Source: Runella zeae DSM 19591 (lineage in GTDB: Bacteria > Bacteroidota > Bacteroidia > Cytophagales > Spirosomataceae). From it: DNA of 64,000 nucleotides. Below the pieces are notes generated by a model, which had not been told where the DNA came from, searched no databases, and was given only the letters and a program-made list of their open reading frames with translations. Below are positions 16,183 through 25,700 of the stretch, piece after piece. Made by a program: the position numbers and the translations under genes. Position 1 is the first letter of the stretch. Every line of letters begins with the position of its first letter. The stretch is from NCBI RefSeq assembly GCF_000423565.1, contig NZ_KE384040.1:73668-137667 (forward strand), in the 5' to 3' direction.

Positions 16183-17688
16183 ATGACCAAATACCTTTAT
16201 TTCCCTTTACTGATTTTCTTTTTCGCGTCTTCCGTTTTCGCTCAACCTACTCGTCCCAATGTAGTCATCATTTATGCCGACGACCTAGGTTATGGAGATG
16301 TAGGATGCTATGGCGCAAAAAAGGTGTCAACCCCCAATATTGACAAGCTTGCCAAAGCAGGGCTTCGTTTTACCAATGCTCATACGAGTTCAGCTACTTG
16401 TACGCCTTCGCGTTATTCTATGCTCACGGGCGAATACGCCTGGCGCAAACCCGGTACGGGTGTCGCTACGGGCGATGCGGCTGCTTTGATTTTACCCGGT
16501 CGTAGTACATTACCGCTGGTATTTCAGCAAGCGGGTTATAAAACGGGTGTGGTAGGAAAATGGCATTTGGGCTTAGGCCCTCAAGGTGGCCCCAATTGGA
16601 ATGGCGACATCAAACCAAGTCCTTTGGATATTGGATTTGATTACTCTTACATCATGGCCGCTACCGGCGACCGCGTGCCGTGTGTCTATGTCGAAAATAG
16701 GCGAGTGGTAAACCTAGATCCTAGTGACCCTATCCAAGTGAGTTTTAAAGAGCCAATCGGCAACGAACCCACGGGGCGTGCCAATCCCGAATTGTTGAAA
16801 ATGAAACATTCGCATGGTCATGATTTTACGATTATCAATGGTATTGGGCGCATTGGATACATGACAGGAGGTAAATCGGCGCGTTGGAAAGATGAAGATA
16901 TGGCGGATATTTTTACAAGTAAAGCCGTAGAGTTTATCGAAAAAAACAAAGCTGAGTCCTTTTTCCTTTATTTTTCTACCCAAGACATCCACGTGCCTCG
17001 TGTACCGCATCAGCGATTTGTGGGTAAAAGCGGCATGGGACCACGAGGCGATGTAATTGTGCAGCTTGATTGGACGGTAGGAGAAGTAATGAAAGCATTG
17101 GATAGACTTAATTTATCCAAAAATACCATTGTTATTTTCTCAAGCGACAATGGCCCCGTGGTGGATGATGGCTACCAAGACCAAGCTGTGGAGCTTCTGA
17201 ATGGACACACTCCTGCTGGCCCTTTGCGCGGCGGAAAATACAGTGCTTTCGACGCAGGTACGCGTGTGCCGTTTATCGTACGCTGGCCAGGACAAGTGAA
17301 GTCAGGAGTGTCGAGCGCGGCAGTAAGTCAAGTAGATTTGTTGGCTTCATTTGCGGCATTTACAGGGCAGTCTTTTGATGCTACTACGGCACCCGATACG
17401 CGCAATCAACTAGCGACTTTGTTGGGGAAAGACAAAAAAGGGCGTGATTTTATTATCGAACACGCAGGTACTTTTTCGCTTCTGAAAGACAATTGGAAAT
17501 ATATCGAACCCAGCAAAGGCCCTAAAATGAGCATTCAAACCAACACTGAGCTTGGCAATAATCCTGAGCCACAATTATATGATTTGTCGAAAGACTTAGG
17601 AGAAACCAACAACCTTGCTACCATAAACACCACCAAATTAAAAGAAATGCAGGATTTGTTGAGAGATATTAAGGAAAAGCGGAAGTAG
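16183..17688 (+). CDS. Sulfatase (arylsulfatase A-like), Cys-type
   Basis: This 501-residue S1 sulfatase has a Sec signal peptide ending near VFAQ. Motifs are VVIIYADDLGYGD for the metal site, CTPSRYSMLTGEY with Cys73 as the formylglycine precursor, GKWHLG, and SSDNGPV. The signature is the canonical C-x-P-S-R form, whereas the other intact sulfatase of the window has C-x-A-S-R. It is a single-gene unit on the plus strand. The substrate is not deducible. Maturation needs a formylglycine-generating enzyme encoded elsewhere. A TTTG-N20-TACTTTTC pair at 16134-16165 is a possible but imperfect promoter. Confidence 0.93.
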   Translation: MTKYLYFPLLIFFFASSVFAQPTRPNVVIIYADDLGYGDVGCYGAKKVSTPNIDKLAKAGLRFTNAHTSSATCTPSRYSMLTGEYAWRKPGTGVATGDAAALILPGRSTLPLVFQQAGYKTGVVGKWHLGLGPQGGPNWNGDIKPSPLDIGFDYSYIMAATGDRVPCVYVENRRVVNLDPSDPIQVSFKEPIGNEPTGRANPELLKMKHSHGHDFTIINGIGRIGYMTGGKSARWKDEDMADIFTSKAVEFIEKNKAESFFLYFSTQDIHVPRVPHQRFVGKSGMGPRGDVIVQLDWTVGEVMKALDRLNLSKNTIVIFSSDNGPVVDDGYQDQAVELLNGHTPAGPLRGGKYSAFDAGTRVPFIVRWPGQVKSGVSSAAVSQVDLLASFAAFTGQSFDATTAPDTRNQLATLLGKDKKGRDFIIEHAGTFSLLKDNWKYIEPSKGPKMSIQTNTELGNNPEPQLYDLSKDLGETNNLATINTTKLKEMQDLLRDIKEKRK

Positions 17689-17771
17689 AAGTTAGTTCTT
17701 ATTAGCTCCAATGTTAGGTTGGAGCCATAAAAAGCACTAAGATTCCATTCACCTCGCTAATCTTTTGTAGT

Positions 17772-17788
17772 ACAGGCATCTTGCCTGT
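17772..17788. repeat. Short hairpin ACAGGCA-TCT-TGCCTGT
   Basis: A perfect 7-bp stem with a 3-nt loop lies between two convergent genes. Another short inverted repeat (GCTCCAA/TTGGAGC) is at 17705-17725. Neither has a good U-tract. They may be REP-like elements or weak terminators. Confidence 0.5.
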
Positions 17789-17799
17789 TGTATTATCAT

Positions 17800-19017
17800 C
17801 TAATTGAATTGAAGGGCCGCTTTAAACACTGCCTCCCTGATGGGATTGGGATTGAAATAATCTTTGGTGGGTTGTAAACCCATATTTTGGCGATTGATGA
17901 GCAGAATTACCGAAAGCTTTTGAGTAGGAACTACCACAATGCTCGTTCCCGTAAAGCCCGTATGACCAAAAGTGCCTGCGGGAGCATTTCGCATCAAGGC
18001 ACTTTGAGGATCCATCATCCAACCTAGGCCATTCTTAAAATTGTCTTGTGTTAAAAATAGCGACACGGTTTTGGAAGAAATAAACTTTTTACCTCTCACG
18101 ATGCCTTTATTTTTGAGCATATCAACTAGTTTTTGGAGGTCGTCCATGGGGGAGAAAAGACCTGCCGCCCCCGAAATGCCCTCGTTGGCGTACCAGGCGT
18201 TGCCATCATTTACTTCACCTTTGAGGAGGTATTGACGCCATCCATTCCAGCTTTTAGGGTCTAGTCCTTTTACCACAAACCCAAGCGTTGAGTCTTCTAT
18301 CATGCGTTTTTCGTAAGGGTTTCCCATCGAAGTTGCGGCAATAAGGTTGGCAGTTTTGTCAGGATTGTAGGTGGTGTGGGTCATGCGAAGAGGGGCAAAA
18401 ATTTCGGTTTTTAGGTAAGCATCCAAGGTTTTTTCCGAAACCTTCTCGATGATTTCGCCCAAGAGGGTAAACCCCAAATCCGAATAGTGCCGTCCTTCGC
18501 CTACGGGATATTTCAAAGGAAGCTGTTTGATAAAAGCATACGTATCCGCTCGTTTGTTTGAAAAATAATACAACGGATACCATTCGTATATGCCCGACGT
18601 ATGCGTCAGTAGGTGGCGGAGGGTGATTTTTGCTTTGTCGCCTTCATCAAAACCTGTTATATATCGCGCTACTGGGGCTTCTATATTGAGTTTGCCTTGG
18701 TCGTGGAGCTTCATGATAGCCGTAGTAGTGCCTACTACCTTTGTCAATGATGCAATATCAAACAAATGATTGACGGTCATCCGTTCGGGGTGTTCCGAAA
18801 TAGAGCCGTCAAACTCTTTAAGTTGGGCATAGCCATAGGCTTTTTGAAGGAGTACTTTGTCGCCTTTTTTGATAGTGACTACCGCTCCAGGGATTTTTTT
18901 ATCGGCAATGTATTTTTCAATCACAGAACTGACTTCTTGGTCAAGTGCTTGGATTGATTGGTTTTGGGCAAGGGCAACTTGAGCAAAAATGAGCAATAAA
19001 AAAGCGACAGATTTCAT
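17800..19017 (-). CDS. Serine hydrolase, beta-lactamase/class C family
   Basis: The frame is open from 19086. The ATG at 19017 is preferred because it gives a clean Sec signal peptide (MKSVAFLLLIFAQVALAQ) on a 405-residue protein. The active-site SxxK is SLTK (S90 and K93), a YSDLG segment matches the YxN position, and HTGFTG matches the KTG-like box. The family (Pfam beta-lactamase PF00144) covers class C beta-lactamases, D,D-peptidases and esterases. The real substrate cannot be told. It is transcribed alone and converges with the upstream sulfatase. Confidence 0.88.
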   Translation of the reverse strand: MKSVAFLLLIFAQVALAQNQSIQALDQEVSSVIEKYIADKKIPGAVVTIKKGDKVLLQKAYGYAQLKEFDGSISEHPERMTVNHLFDIASLTKVVGTTTAIMKLHDQGKLNIEAPVARYITGFDEGDKAKITLRHLLTHTSGIYEWYPLYYFSNKRADTYAFIKQLPLKYPVGEGRHYSDLGFTLLGEIIEKVSEKTLDAYLKTEIFAPLRMTHTTYNPDKTANLIAATSMGNPYEKRMIEDSTLGFVVKGLDPKSWNGWRQYLLKGEVNDGNAWYANEGISGAAGLFSPMDDLQKLVDMLKNKGIVRGKKFISSKTVSLFLTQDNFKNGLGWMMDPQSALMRNAPAGTFGHTGFTGTSIVVVPTQKLSVILLINRQNMGLQPTKDYFNPNPIREAVFKAALQFN

Positions 19018-19106
19018 CCAATGAATAGTAATGTTAGCGAAAAAGGTTTCTTGCGAAGATACACCTAAAAACCTTTTTATACGCAATCAGAAATAGAATA
19101 GGAGCA

Positions 19107-20486
19107 TTAGCTACCACCGCATCCCCCACAGCCACCACATCCTCCCGAGCTACATCCTCCACTTCCACAGCTAGCGGCTCCCGAATCACTAGCAGCATTA
19201 GAAGTAAAACTTGCCCCCCACCATTCTGCACCATCGCCCGAAGCATGGGGTTTGTGAAATAAGTGCGGGAGTGTGGGGCCATCGGCAAATGTATAAGTGG
19301 TATTGAAGAGCATCAATGTCAGAGCGGCGGTACTGATGTGGTAGCTCCATTCCGAAGTTTGATACGAATTTTGGGTATCTTTATCAATCACTGATGGCTG
19401 ACTTAAGATTACCCAAACCAGCACATATAATACAAGCAACAGCAATAAGAAAATAACTGGACGGGCATTCAAAATTCCTTGAAAAACCCTACCGATACCG
19501 ATTAATAAGACCATCCACTGAAAAATGTTGACCCATACACCTTGTGTAAGTGTTTGTTTGAGAGAAAGGGTGGCTTTGGAAATGGTTTTTGCAAAAGAAA
19601 ACAAACTATCACGAAGAAGACTGACAGAGATGTCGTTTTGGTCGTAGGCTTGTAGCGAATACATCATCGGCTGGTGAATACGTTTATCACAAACAAACTT
19701 ATCGCCCGTTTGGTATTGGAGCCAGCCCTTTTCGGCAAAATCCGTGACAAGCGTTAAAAACAAAGTTTCGGTATCTTTAAACACCGCTGCAAAGTGATAG
19801 GGGTGGAGCTGTTGGGTAGCCGTTTGTAAAATTGTTTTCCTAAAATTAACCTTAAGATAAGCTCCCCAACATGCCCAAGCTATCAAAAGCATATATGCTA
19901 ACAAAAAGTAGGGGCCAGACAATGAAAACATAAATAGCGACAAAATACTCAGCGCCAGAGCCCCAATAGGCCAATACGGCTTTTTTTGCCACAGAGAAGG
20001 AATTTGCCAAGTAGGTTTGCGAAAGAGCGAATTAGGCGAAAGATAAATTTCTAAATCTAGTCCAGAAGGCAAGGGCCAATAGTCGGCGGGGGGAATCTCT
20101 TGAAATTCTTTGACGTAGGATACCAACGTATCGGCGTACCATTGTTGATGGCGGAGGTTTTCTTCATTCCCTCCTTTATTGGGGTAGTGGTGAAGAGGTT
20201 TTTGGAGTATTTCGCCGCAGAGTTTTTGCCAGTAGCTCACCGTATAGGTCAAGTGCAAATGCCAAACTTTATCGATTGTATCCGAAGGCGAGGCACCTTG
20301 GGGCATGGTGAGACAGAGGTATAAAAACTTTTTGTATTCGGCGATGGCACGTTTGGCAAAATCGCCCTCCCATTTTTCCTCTTTGGCGAGCTTGTCCGAA
20401 AACTGAACAGCAGCTTCTGGCGAGTCGTCTAATTGAAAATTGCTTATTTTTTCCCAAAGCGCAGGGTTTGAAAGTTGAAATTCCAT
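19107..20486 (-). CDS. TIGR04222-like membrane protein with Gly/Cys-rich tail
   Basis: This 459-residue protein has an N-terminal soluble domain (~1-150) with the VWHLHLTYT segment typical of glycine-rich-domain proteins. Hydrophobic segments lie at ~185-215 and ~310-360. The C-terminus is very rich in Gly and Cys (CGSGGCSSGGCGGCGG). This combination fits the TIGR04222 membrane protein family, whose function is unknown. Start and length look normal. The gene is divergent from the 399-residue membrane protein to the right. No regulatory site is obvious between them except a degenerate hairpin. Confidence 0.75.
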   Translation of the reverse strand: MEFQLSNPALWEKISNFQLDDSPEAAVQFSDKLAKEEKWEGDFAKRAIAEYKKFLYLCLTMPQGASPSDTIDKVWHLHLTYTVSYWQKLCGEILQKPLHHYPNKGGNEENLRHQQWYADTLVSYVKEFQEIPPADYWPLPSGLDLEIYLSPNSLFRKPTWQIPSLWQKKPYWPIGALALSILSLFMFSLSGPYFLLAYMLLIAWACWGAYLKVNFRKTILQTATQQLHPYHFAAVFKDTETLFLTLVTDFAEKGWLQYQTGDKFVCDKRIHQPMMYSLQAYDQNDISVSLLRDSLFSFAKTISKATLSLKQTLTQGVWVNIFQWMVLLIGIGRVFQGILNARPVIFLLLLLVLYVLVWVILSQPSVIDKDTQNSYQTSEWSYHISTAALTLMLFNTTYTFADGPTLPHLFHKPHASGDGAEWWGASFTSNAASDSGAASCGSGGCSSGGCGGCGGCGGS

Positions 20487-20535
20487 TTTGATAAAGATTA
20501 AGGTTGTCTGGTTTTGTTATTTGTAAATTGAGTTA

Positions 20536-20574
20536 GACTTTCTAAGTTTTTTATGGATTTAAACTTAAGAAGTC
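20536..20574. repeat. Degenerate copy of the 71-bp repeat hairpin
   Basis: Arms GACTTTCTAAGTTT (20536-20549) and AAACTTAAGAAGTC (20561-20574) form an imperfect hairpin. The left arm differs by one base from the arm of the 71-bp tandem repeats at 21985-22262, on the other side of the next gene. Confidence 0.6.
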
Positions 20575-20774
20575 CCTTTTGGTCTGTTAATTTATTTATC
20601 GAAAATTGGAGATTTTTGAGCCTTAAAGTCAAGGATAACAACTGGCTGATTGCTAAGTGAGAGGTGGTTACAGAGAGGTTACATTCTATTTTTCTAAAAA
20701 AAAGATAACTTGCAGTTGCTAGTCAACAGCCTATTGTCTTGTCAAGATTTGGTTTTAACAGAAGTAAAAAAAAC

Positions 20775-21974
20775 ATGAATATTGAAGTAGCTCGCCCGTT
20801 GTTTGAGAAACTGTGGAATCAAATTCTGGAACTCTATTTTCGAGAAGAATTAGGGCTTCCTTACACCGATTTTCGGACGCCCCCTCATTCAATGAATCAG
20901 GTGTTGGGCAATGCCAGTTGGTCTAAAAACAGCAATTACGAAAAACAACAAAAAAGGCAATTGCCTATCTTTGTGGGACATGCTACTTATCAAAAAAGCC
21001 TTGAGCTTCACGAAAAAGGCATTGGCCCCGAAACCTATAAATTCGGTGGAAGTACCTTCCGTGACCGTCACGATGACCTTCTCAAATCAGCCAAGACGTA
21101 CATTGGTACTACCGATCATTTTATGTTGGCGCTTGTCCGAACCCTTGGCTATGCGACTCTCGACGACTATCGCCAAAGTCATGGTTTTGATGGAAATTCT
21201 ATCCGAACAAACCTTGGGAAATCGGCGCCGGAGACTTCTCATTTAGAAAATGAACTTTTGACCCTTAATACCGATTTACAAAAGCTTTTAAGGGAAAATC
21301 GTATTCTTTATCAAAAGCAAAAACGAGGAAAAATAGCAGCCCTTATCATTTTAATAGGACTCATGGGGGCGCTGGGAGCGGCTTTGTTTTGGAGACAGGA
21401 AGATACGGGCGGGAAAGTAATCCGCTCTATAGCCGATACTTCGACGCTGGCCAAAGGCATGCTCGGCAATTGGTACAGTTATAATCGTAACTACGAAGCC
21501 CGTGGTAAAAACGACGGCTATACTTTTAATCGCATCGCGTGGCAAATTTCGGTGGACAAAAACGGTTTTTTAGCGCTAAAACGCTACTGGAAAGCCCTAG
21601 AGTTTGACGGATGGACTGAGTTTATTGGAGGGACTTCCCCGCAGCTTCATTTTTTTGTGAATGTTTATCAAAACGGTAGTGGTTACAAAAATCCTGTAGG
21701 CTATCGGCATTTTAATTGTGGAATTTGGGGCGAAAACCGGGATTGGATGCATGCAGATACGCTGAGTTGCATTTGTACCTCTTACAATTTCAGCGATAGT
21801 CATTTGGGCGAGCCTTTGGCTAGTCGCGAAATTCTCATTCGCCAACATACTACCTCGTTTGATTCCCTCAAAACCCATGCTAAAAGTTTTACCCTCGCTG
21901 AGGCTCCTTGGCTTGAGCGCTTTTTGCCAAAAGAGGAGAGCTATTTGTTCCAAAAACCAAAGAAAAACCTCTAA
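20775..21974 (+). CDS. Hypothetical protein with one central membrane segment
   Basis: This protein has 399 residues from the ATG at 20775. A TTG 36 nt upstream would extend it but gives no better N-terminus. A basic, aromatic-rich soluble N-terminal part (~1-150) is followed by a Leu-rich helical stretch. One membrane segment (~190-210, AALIILIGLMGALGAALFW) comes next, then a C-terminal domain of ~180 residues that looks beta-rich with many Trp, Tyr and Gly. I do not recognise it. It could be a membrane-bound signalling or effector protein with cytoplasmic and periplasmic halves. It is flanked by related hairpin repeats on both sides. Confidence 0.65.
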   Translation: MNIEVARPLFEKLWNQILELYFREELGLPYTDFRTPPHSMNQVLGNASWSKNSNYEKQQKRQLPIFVGHATYQKSLELHEKGIGPETYKFGGSTFRDRHDDLLKSAKTYIGTTDHFMLALVRTLGYATLDDYRQSHGFDGNSIRTNLGKSAPETSHLENELLTLNTDLQKLLRENRILYQKQKRGKIAALIILIGLMGALGAALFWRQEDTGGKVIRSIADTSTLAKGMLGNWYSYNRNYEARGKNDGYTFNRIAWQISVDKNGFLALKRYWKALEFDGWTEFIGGTSPQLHFFVNVYQNGSGYKNPVGYRHFNCGIWGENRDWMHADTLSCICTSYNFSDSHLGEPLASREILIRQHTTSFDSLKTHAKSFTLAEAPWLERFLPKEESYLFQKPKKNL

Positions 21975-21984
21975 CGCTAGGACA

Positions 21985-22262
21985 GACTTTCCAAGTTTTT
22001 GATAAGTGCGAGTACAAAACTTGGAAATTCTGAAAATGCAAATCCTTCTGAATGAGGCTTTCCAAGTTTTTGATAAGTGCGAGTACAAAACTTGGAAAGT
22101 CTAAAAATGTAAATCCTTCTGAATGAGACTTTCCAATTTTTTGATAAGTGCGAGTACAAAACTTGGAAATTCTGAAAATGCAAATCCTTCTGAATGAGGC
22201 TTTCCAAGTTTTTGATAAGTGCGAGTACAAAACTTGGAAAGTCTGAATATGCAAAGCCTTCA
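21985..22262. repeat. Four tandem 71-bp repeats with hairpin arms
   Basis: Units start near 21985, 22056, 22127 and 22198. Each carries inverted arms (CTTTCCAAGTTTT and AAAACTTGGAAAG) around a ~16-nt loop containing GATAAGTGCGAGTAC. Units 1 and 3 share one set of variants (GACTTT start, AAATTCTGAAAATG end). Units 2 and 4 share another (GGCTTT start, AAAGTCT end). This pattern points to duplication of a 142-bp dimer. The last unit decays at its 3' end. The array fills most of the gap 21975-22380, which holds no gene. Confidence 0.95.
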
Positions 22263-22380
22263 AAAATAATTTTGAGGTTTTGTTTGGATTATACTTTATA
22301 AGAGTATTTACTTTGCAATACAAAGTACTTTTGTAGTATTAGTCACCCTCATTTTTTAAACCAATCAAAACTCACTTATC

Positions 22381-22719
22381 ATGGCACCTACCAACACGTT
22401 TTTCATCCAGCCGTTTGAACCTGCATCTTTTCTTAAACGCGCATTGATTGGGGCAGCTATTGCCTTGGTCGTTATTTCGCTTTTTGTCTTTGGCGTCAAA
22501 AACCCTAGACCTGAATGGGGAAGCTGGTGGATGCTGCGTCCACTTTTGTTGACTCCTTTTGTGGGAGCATTGGGCGGTGCTTGTACTTATTTGGTGAGTT
22601 TGGTGGCACCAAAGCACGGGTGGAAATATGTTGGCGCGCTTGTAATAAGTGTGATTGGTTATGTCATTTCTTTGTGGCTTGGCATTGTATTGGGATTGGA
22701 TGGTACTTTGTGGAACTAA
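22381..22719 (+). CDS. Small three-span membrane protein
   Basis: This 112-residue hydrophobic protein has about three membrane segments (roughly residues 20-40, 52-72 and 82-105). The conserved-looking N-terminus is TNTFFIQPFEPASFLKRAL. I do not assign a function. It lies 19 nt upstream of a DUF4153 membrane protein and is probably co-transcribed with it. A TTTG-N22-TACTTTG arrangement at 22283-22315 may be the promoter, although the -7 box is one base short of consensus. Confidence 0.7.
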   Translation: MAPTNTFFIQPFEPASFLKRALIGAAIALVVISLFVFGVKNPRPEWGSWWMLRPLLLTPFVGALGGACTYLVSLVAPKHGWKYVGALVISVIGYVISLWLGIVLGLDGTLWN

Positions 22720-22738
22720 ATCTGGAGCCGTTACCCTC

Positions 22739-23980
22739 ATGAAAGACCTAATCACGGCTCATATCAACGAGCCTTCGCAACTCGAAAAGCTGTACCGTTC
22801 CAACAAAGCGGTTTTCAAACGAGCCTTTAGTTCCGTTTATCCCGAACTCAAAGGGAATACGGCCGCCGACGTTTGGCATGAGCGTTTGAATTATGATAGC
22901 GACGATATTCAATGGGGCACTGGCCAAGATCTAGCCTTGGTGGTAGGAGCTTCGTTGGTGGCGGGCGTCATTGCCAAAATTCCCGCCTTTACCCAGCTTA
23001 ACGAAGAGTTTTTCTACACTCGCAACATTGGCTTTATCATTTTTCCGCTCCTAACGGCCTATTTTGCCTGGAAAAATAAGGTTTCGACAAAGACAGTAGC
23101 AATGCTTGCGGGGGTATTCTTAATAGGAGCTATCTTTATTAACAGCCTCCCTAACAACCCCACAAGCGATACCCTGACGCTATCCTGCATTCACCTTGTG
23201 TTGCTTTTGTGGTCTATTCTTGGATTTGCTTTTGTGGGCAGTTCCAACAACTCCGAAAAACGATTGGGATACCTCAAATACAACGGGGATTTGGTCGTCA
23301 TGACCACGCTGATTGTTATTTCGGGAGGAATTTTAAGTGCGATTACCGTCGGCCTTTTTTCGTTGATAAATCTCGACATCGGTAAATTTTATTTTGAAAA
23401 TATCGGTGTTTTTGGTCTTGCAGCAGCGCCGTTGGTAGGTACCTACCTCACCCAAACCAACCCACAACTGGTAGGTAAAGTATCGCCTGTCATTGCCAAA
23501 ATTTTCAGTCCGTTGGTACTGGTGATGCTGACAGTATACCTCGGTGCTATTGTTTATTCGGGCAAAGACCCCTACAACAACCGCGAGTTTTTGATGGTAT
23601 TTAATGCACTGCTGATTGGGGTGATGGCGCTCATTTTCTTTTCGGTTGCCGAAACCTCCAAAACGTTCCATAATCGCGCTCAAGTGTGGGTATTGTTTCT
23701 GTTGGCTATGCTCACTATTGTGGTCAACGGGGTAGCTTTATCAGCCATTTTGTTCCGAATCTCAGAATGGGGAATTACTCCTAACCGAACGGCGGTATTG
23801 GGCGGAAACTTACTTATTTTAGTGAATTTGCTACTCGTCATGATACAACTTTCGAAAGTACTCACTCAGAAAGCTACCCTCGTCGACGTGGGCAAAACAA
23901 TTGCGATTTATTTGCCTATTTACAGCCTCTGGACCCTCATTGTTACTTTCTTATTCCCGTTTTTATTTGGGTTTAAGTAA
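22739..23980 (+). CDS. DUF4153 family membrane protein
   Basis: The ATG at 22739 gives a 413-residue protein. The open frame extends further left only by overlapping the previous gene. The N-terminal ~60 residues are soluble, and about ten membrane segments follow. The general pattern and the HINEPSQLEKLYRSN start fit the DUF4153 family of Bacteroidota. Its function is unknown. It follows the small membrane protein and is closed by a hairpin at 24001-24037. Confidence 0.75.
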   Translation: MKDLITAHINEPSQLEKLYRSNKAVFKRAFSSVYPELKGNTAADVWHERLNYDSDDIQWGTGQDLALVVGASLVAGVIAKIPAFTQLNEEFFYTRNIGFIIFPLLTAYFAWKNKVSTKTVAMLAGVFLIGAIFINSLPNNPTSDTLTLSCIHLVLLLWSILGFAFVGSSNNSEKRLGYLKYNGDLVVMTTLIVISGGILSAITVGLFSLINLDIGKFYFENIGVFGLAAAPLVGTYLTQTNPQLVGKVSPVIAKIFSPLVLVMLTVYLGAIVYSGKDPYNNREFLMVFNALLIGVMALIFFSVAETSKTFHNRAQVWVLFLLAMLTIVVNGVALSAILFRISEWGITPNRTAVLGGNLLILVNLLLVMIQLSKVLTQKATLVDVGKTIAIYLPIYSLWTLIVTFLFPFLFGFK

Positions 23981-24000
23981 ACAGCTAGGGTCATACCTTA

Positions 24001-24037
24001 CAAACGAGCATGGGTCTTCGGAGTCATGCTCGTTTTG
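24001..24037 (+). terminator. Hairpin terminator after DUF4153 gene
   Basis: Arms CAAACGAGCATG (24001-24012) and CATGCTCGTTTTG (24025-24037) enclose a 12-nt loop. The following sequence is only moderately T-rich. Confidence 0.75.
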
Positions 24038-24123
24038 TGTTATGACCTATTTTGATCATGGTGCATTAGATAGAAAAATAGGGAATAATGAGGCTGTTTT
24101 TAACAAAAAGAAAAAATAAGTAG

Positions 24124-24153
24124 TTTGGGTTCTGCTTATTTGTGTTATTTTTG
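24124..24153 (+). promoter_or_regulatory. Bacteroidota-type promoter for the AAA ATPase gene
   Basis: TTTG (24124-24127) and TATTTTTG (24146-24153) are separated by 18 nt, matching the TTTG-N17-23-TAnnTTTG consensus. The expected start of transcription is close to 24160, just before the ATG at 24171. Confidence 0.55.
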
Positions 24154-24170
24154 TTGAAATAAGAAAAAAT

Positions 24171-25619
24171 ATGCAGAATTATAGCCTTATTCCTACCGAA
24201 AAAATAGTAGAGCGGCTACGATACGAAAACCCTTGGTGGATCAACAAAAGAATACCAGAAGTGTACAGTTCCATGGCAAAACGGCTATACTTTACTCTTT
24301 TTTACCCGTATGTAGTCGAAAAAAATGTACGTAGAGCTTTGGTACTTATGGGACCGAGGCGGGTAGGGAAAACTGTTATGTTATTTCATAGCATACAGCA
24401 ACTACTGAGTGAGGAAGTGAATCCACAAAAAATCTTCTTCGTAGGCATAGACAACCCTATTTACCTACATATAAGCCTAGAAGATATTTTAGACCTTTGT
24501 AAAAAATCGCTTCACCTAAGCAACCTGGACGGCTGCTATGTTTTCTTTGACGAAATCCAATACCTCAAAGATTGGGAACGCCATTTGAAAGTATTGGTTG
24601 ATTCGTTTCCCGCGACCAAATTTATTGTATCAGGGTCGGCAGCAGCTGCCCTAAAATGGCACAGTACCGAGAGTGGAGCAGGCCGATTTACCGATTTTAT
24701 GCTGCCACCCCTCACTTTTCAAGAGTATATTCATCTAAAAAAAATGAACCATCTTATGTATGATGGCCATGTTGTGTATGGTGAAAATCAAGTGCCTTAT
24801 TGCCTTACACATGATATAAAGGTGCTCAATAGAGAGTTTGTCCATTATTTGAATTTTGGAGGCTACCCTGAAGTAGTTTTGTCCGAAAAAATACAAAGTG
24901 ATATGGGAAGGTACGTGAAAAACGACATTGTAGATAAAGTACTGTTGCGAGACTTACCAAGTCTGTACGGTATCAAAGATGTACAAGAACTAAACCGTTT
25001 TTTTACTTACATTGCCTATAACACGGGGAATGAATTTTCGTACGAAAGGATGAGTAAAGAAAGTGGCATACAGAAAGATACACTTAAAAAATACTTGGAA
25101 TACCTTGAAGCGGCCTTTCTTGCCAAAGTGCTCAACAAGGTGGATGTCAATGCAAAACGACTACAAAGAGTGACAAGTTTTAAGGTCTATTTAACCAATC
25201 CTTCGTTGAGAACGGCGCTATTTTCACCTATTTCTGAAACTGACCAAGAAATGGGCAATATGGTGGAGACCGCCGTATTAGCGCAGTGGATGCACCGTGA
25301 GAAGCTTGACTTGACTTACGCTCATTGGAGAGAAGGTAAGACGGAGGGTGAGGTGGACTTAGTGTTGGTCGATGACAAAAAATACAAACCTGTGTGGGGA
25401 GTCGAAATAAAATGGAGTAATCGTTATTTTGAACGCCCCCAAGAACTAAAAAGCTTGATTCAGTTTTGTAAAGCCAATTTCTTCAAAAAAGCGTTGGTAA
25501 CTTCGATTGACCAAACAGGGGTAAAAATGATAGATGAGCTTTGTTTATCGTTTATCCCTGCTTCCGTTTACTGCTACAATATTGGTGACATAACGCTCAA
25601 AATGAAACATGCAAGTTAG
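24171..25619 (+). CDS. AAA ATPase with DUF4143-like C-terminus
   Basis: This 482-residue cytoplasmic protein has Walker A GPRRVGKT at residue 61 and Walker B VFFDEIQYL near 127, followed by a sensor-like IVSGSAA. The C-terminal half contains EGEVDLVLVDDK and WGVEIKWS, which resemble the PD-(D/E)xK-like end of DUF4143. Such ATPases are common in Bacteroidota and archaea and are often linked to mobile or defence functions, but a role is not proven. It stands alone with a promoter directly upstream. Its composition is slightly more AT-rich than its neighbours. Confidence 0.88.
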   Translation: MQNYSLIPTEKIVERLRYENPWWINKRIPEVYSSMAKRLYFTLFYPYVVEKNVRRALVLMGPRRVGKTVMLFHSIQQLLSEEVNPQKIFFVGIDNPIYLHISLEDILDLCKKSLHLSNLDGCYVFFDEIQYLKDWERHLKVLVDSFPATKFIVSGSAAAALKWHSTESGAGRFTDFMLPPLTFQEYIHLKKMNHLMYDGHVVYGENQVPYCLTHDIKVLNREFVHYLNFGGYPEVVLSEKIQSDMGRYVKNDIVDKVLLRDLPSLYGIKDVQELNRFFTYIAYNTGNEFSYERMSKESGIQKDTLKKYLEYLEAAFLAKVLNKVDVNAKRLQRVTSFKVYLTNPSLRTALFSPISETDQEMGNMVETAVLAQWMHREKLDLTYAHWREGKTEGEVDLVLVDDKKYKPVWGVEIKWSNRYFERPQELKSLIQFCKANFFKKALVTSIDQTGVKMIDELCLSFIPASVYCYNIGDITLKMKHAS

Positions 25620-25700
25620 GGCTTAATTGGTGCGTTTTTTTTGACAAAAACACAATCAAATCAACGTCTAAGAGTTATAGTACAAACAATCCAATACGCC

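Noticed and set aside
21889-22323. Repeat-containing protein on the minus strand
   Set aside because: The open frame runs through a 71-bp repeat whose length is not a multiple of three, so each copy is read in a different frame. It also overlaps the end of the gene at 20775-21974.
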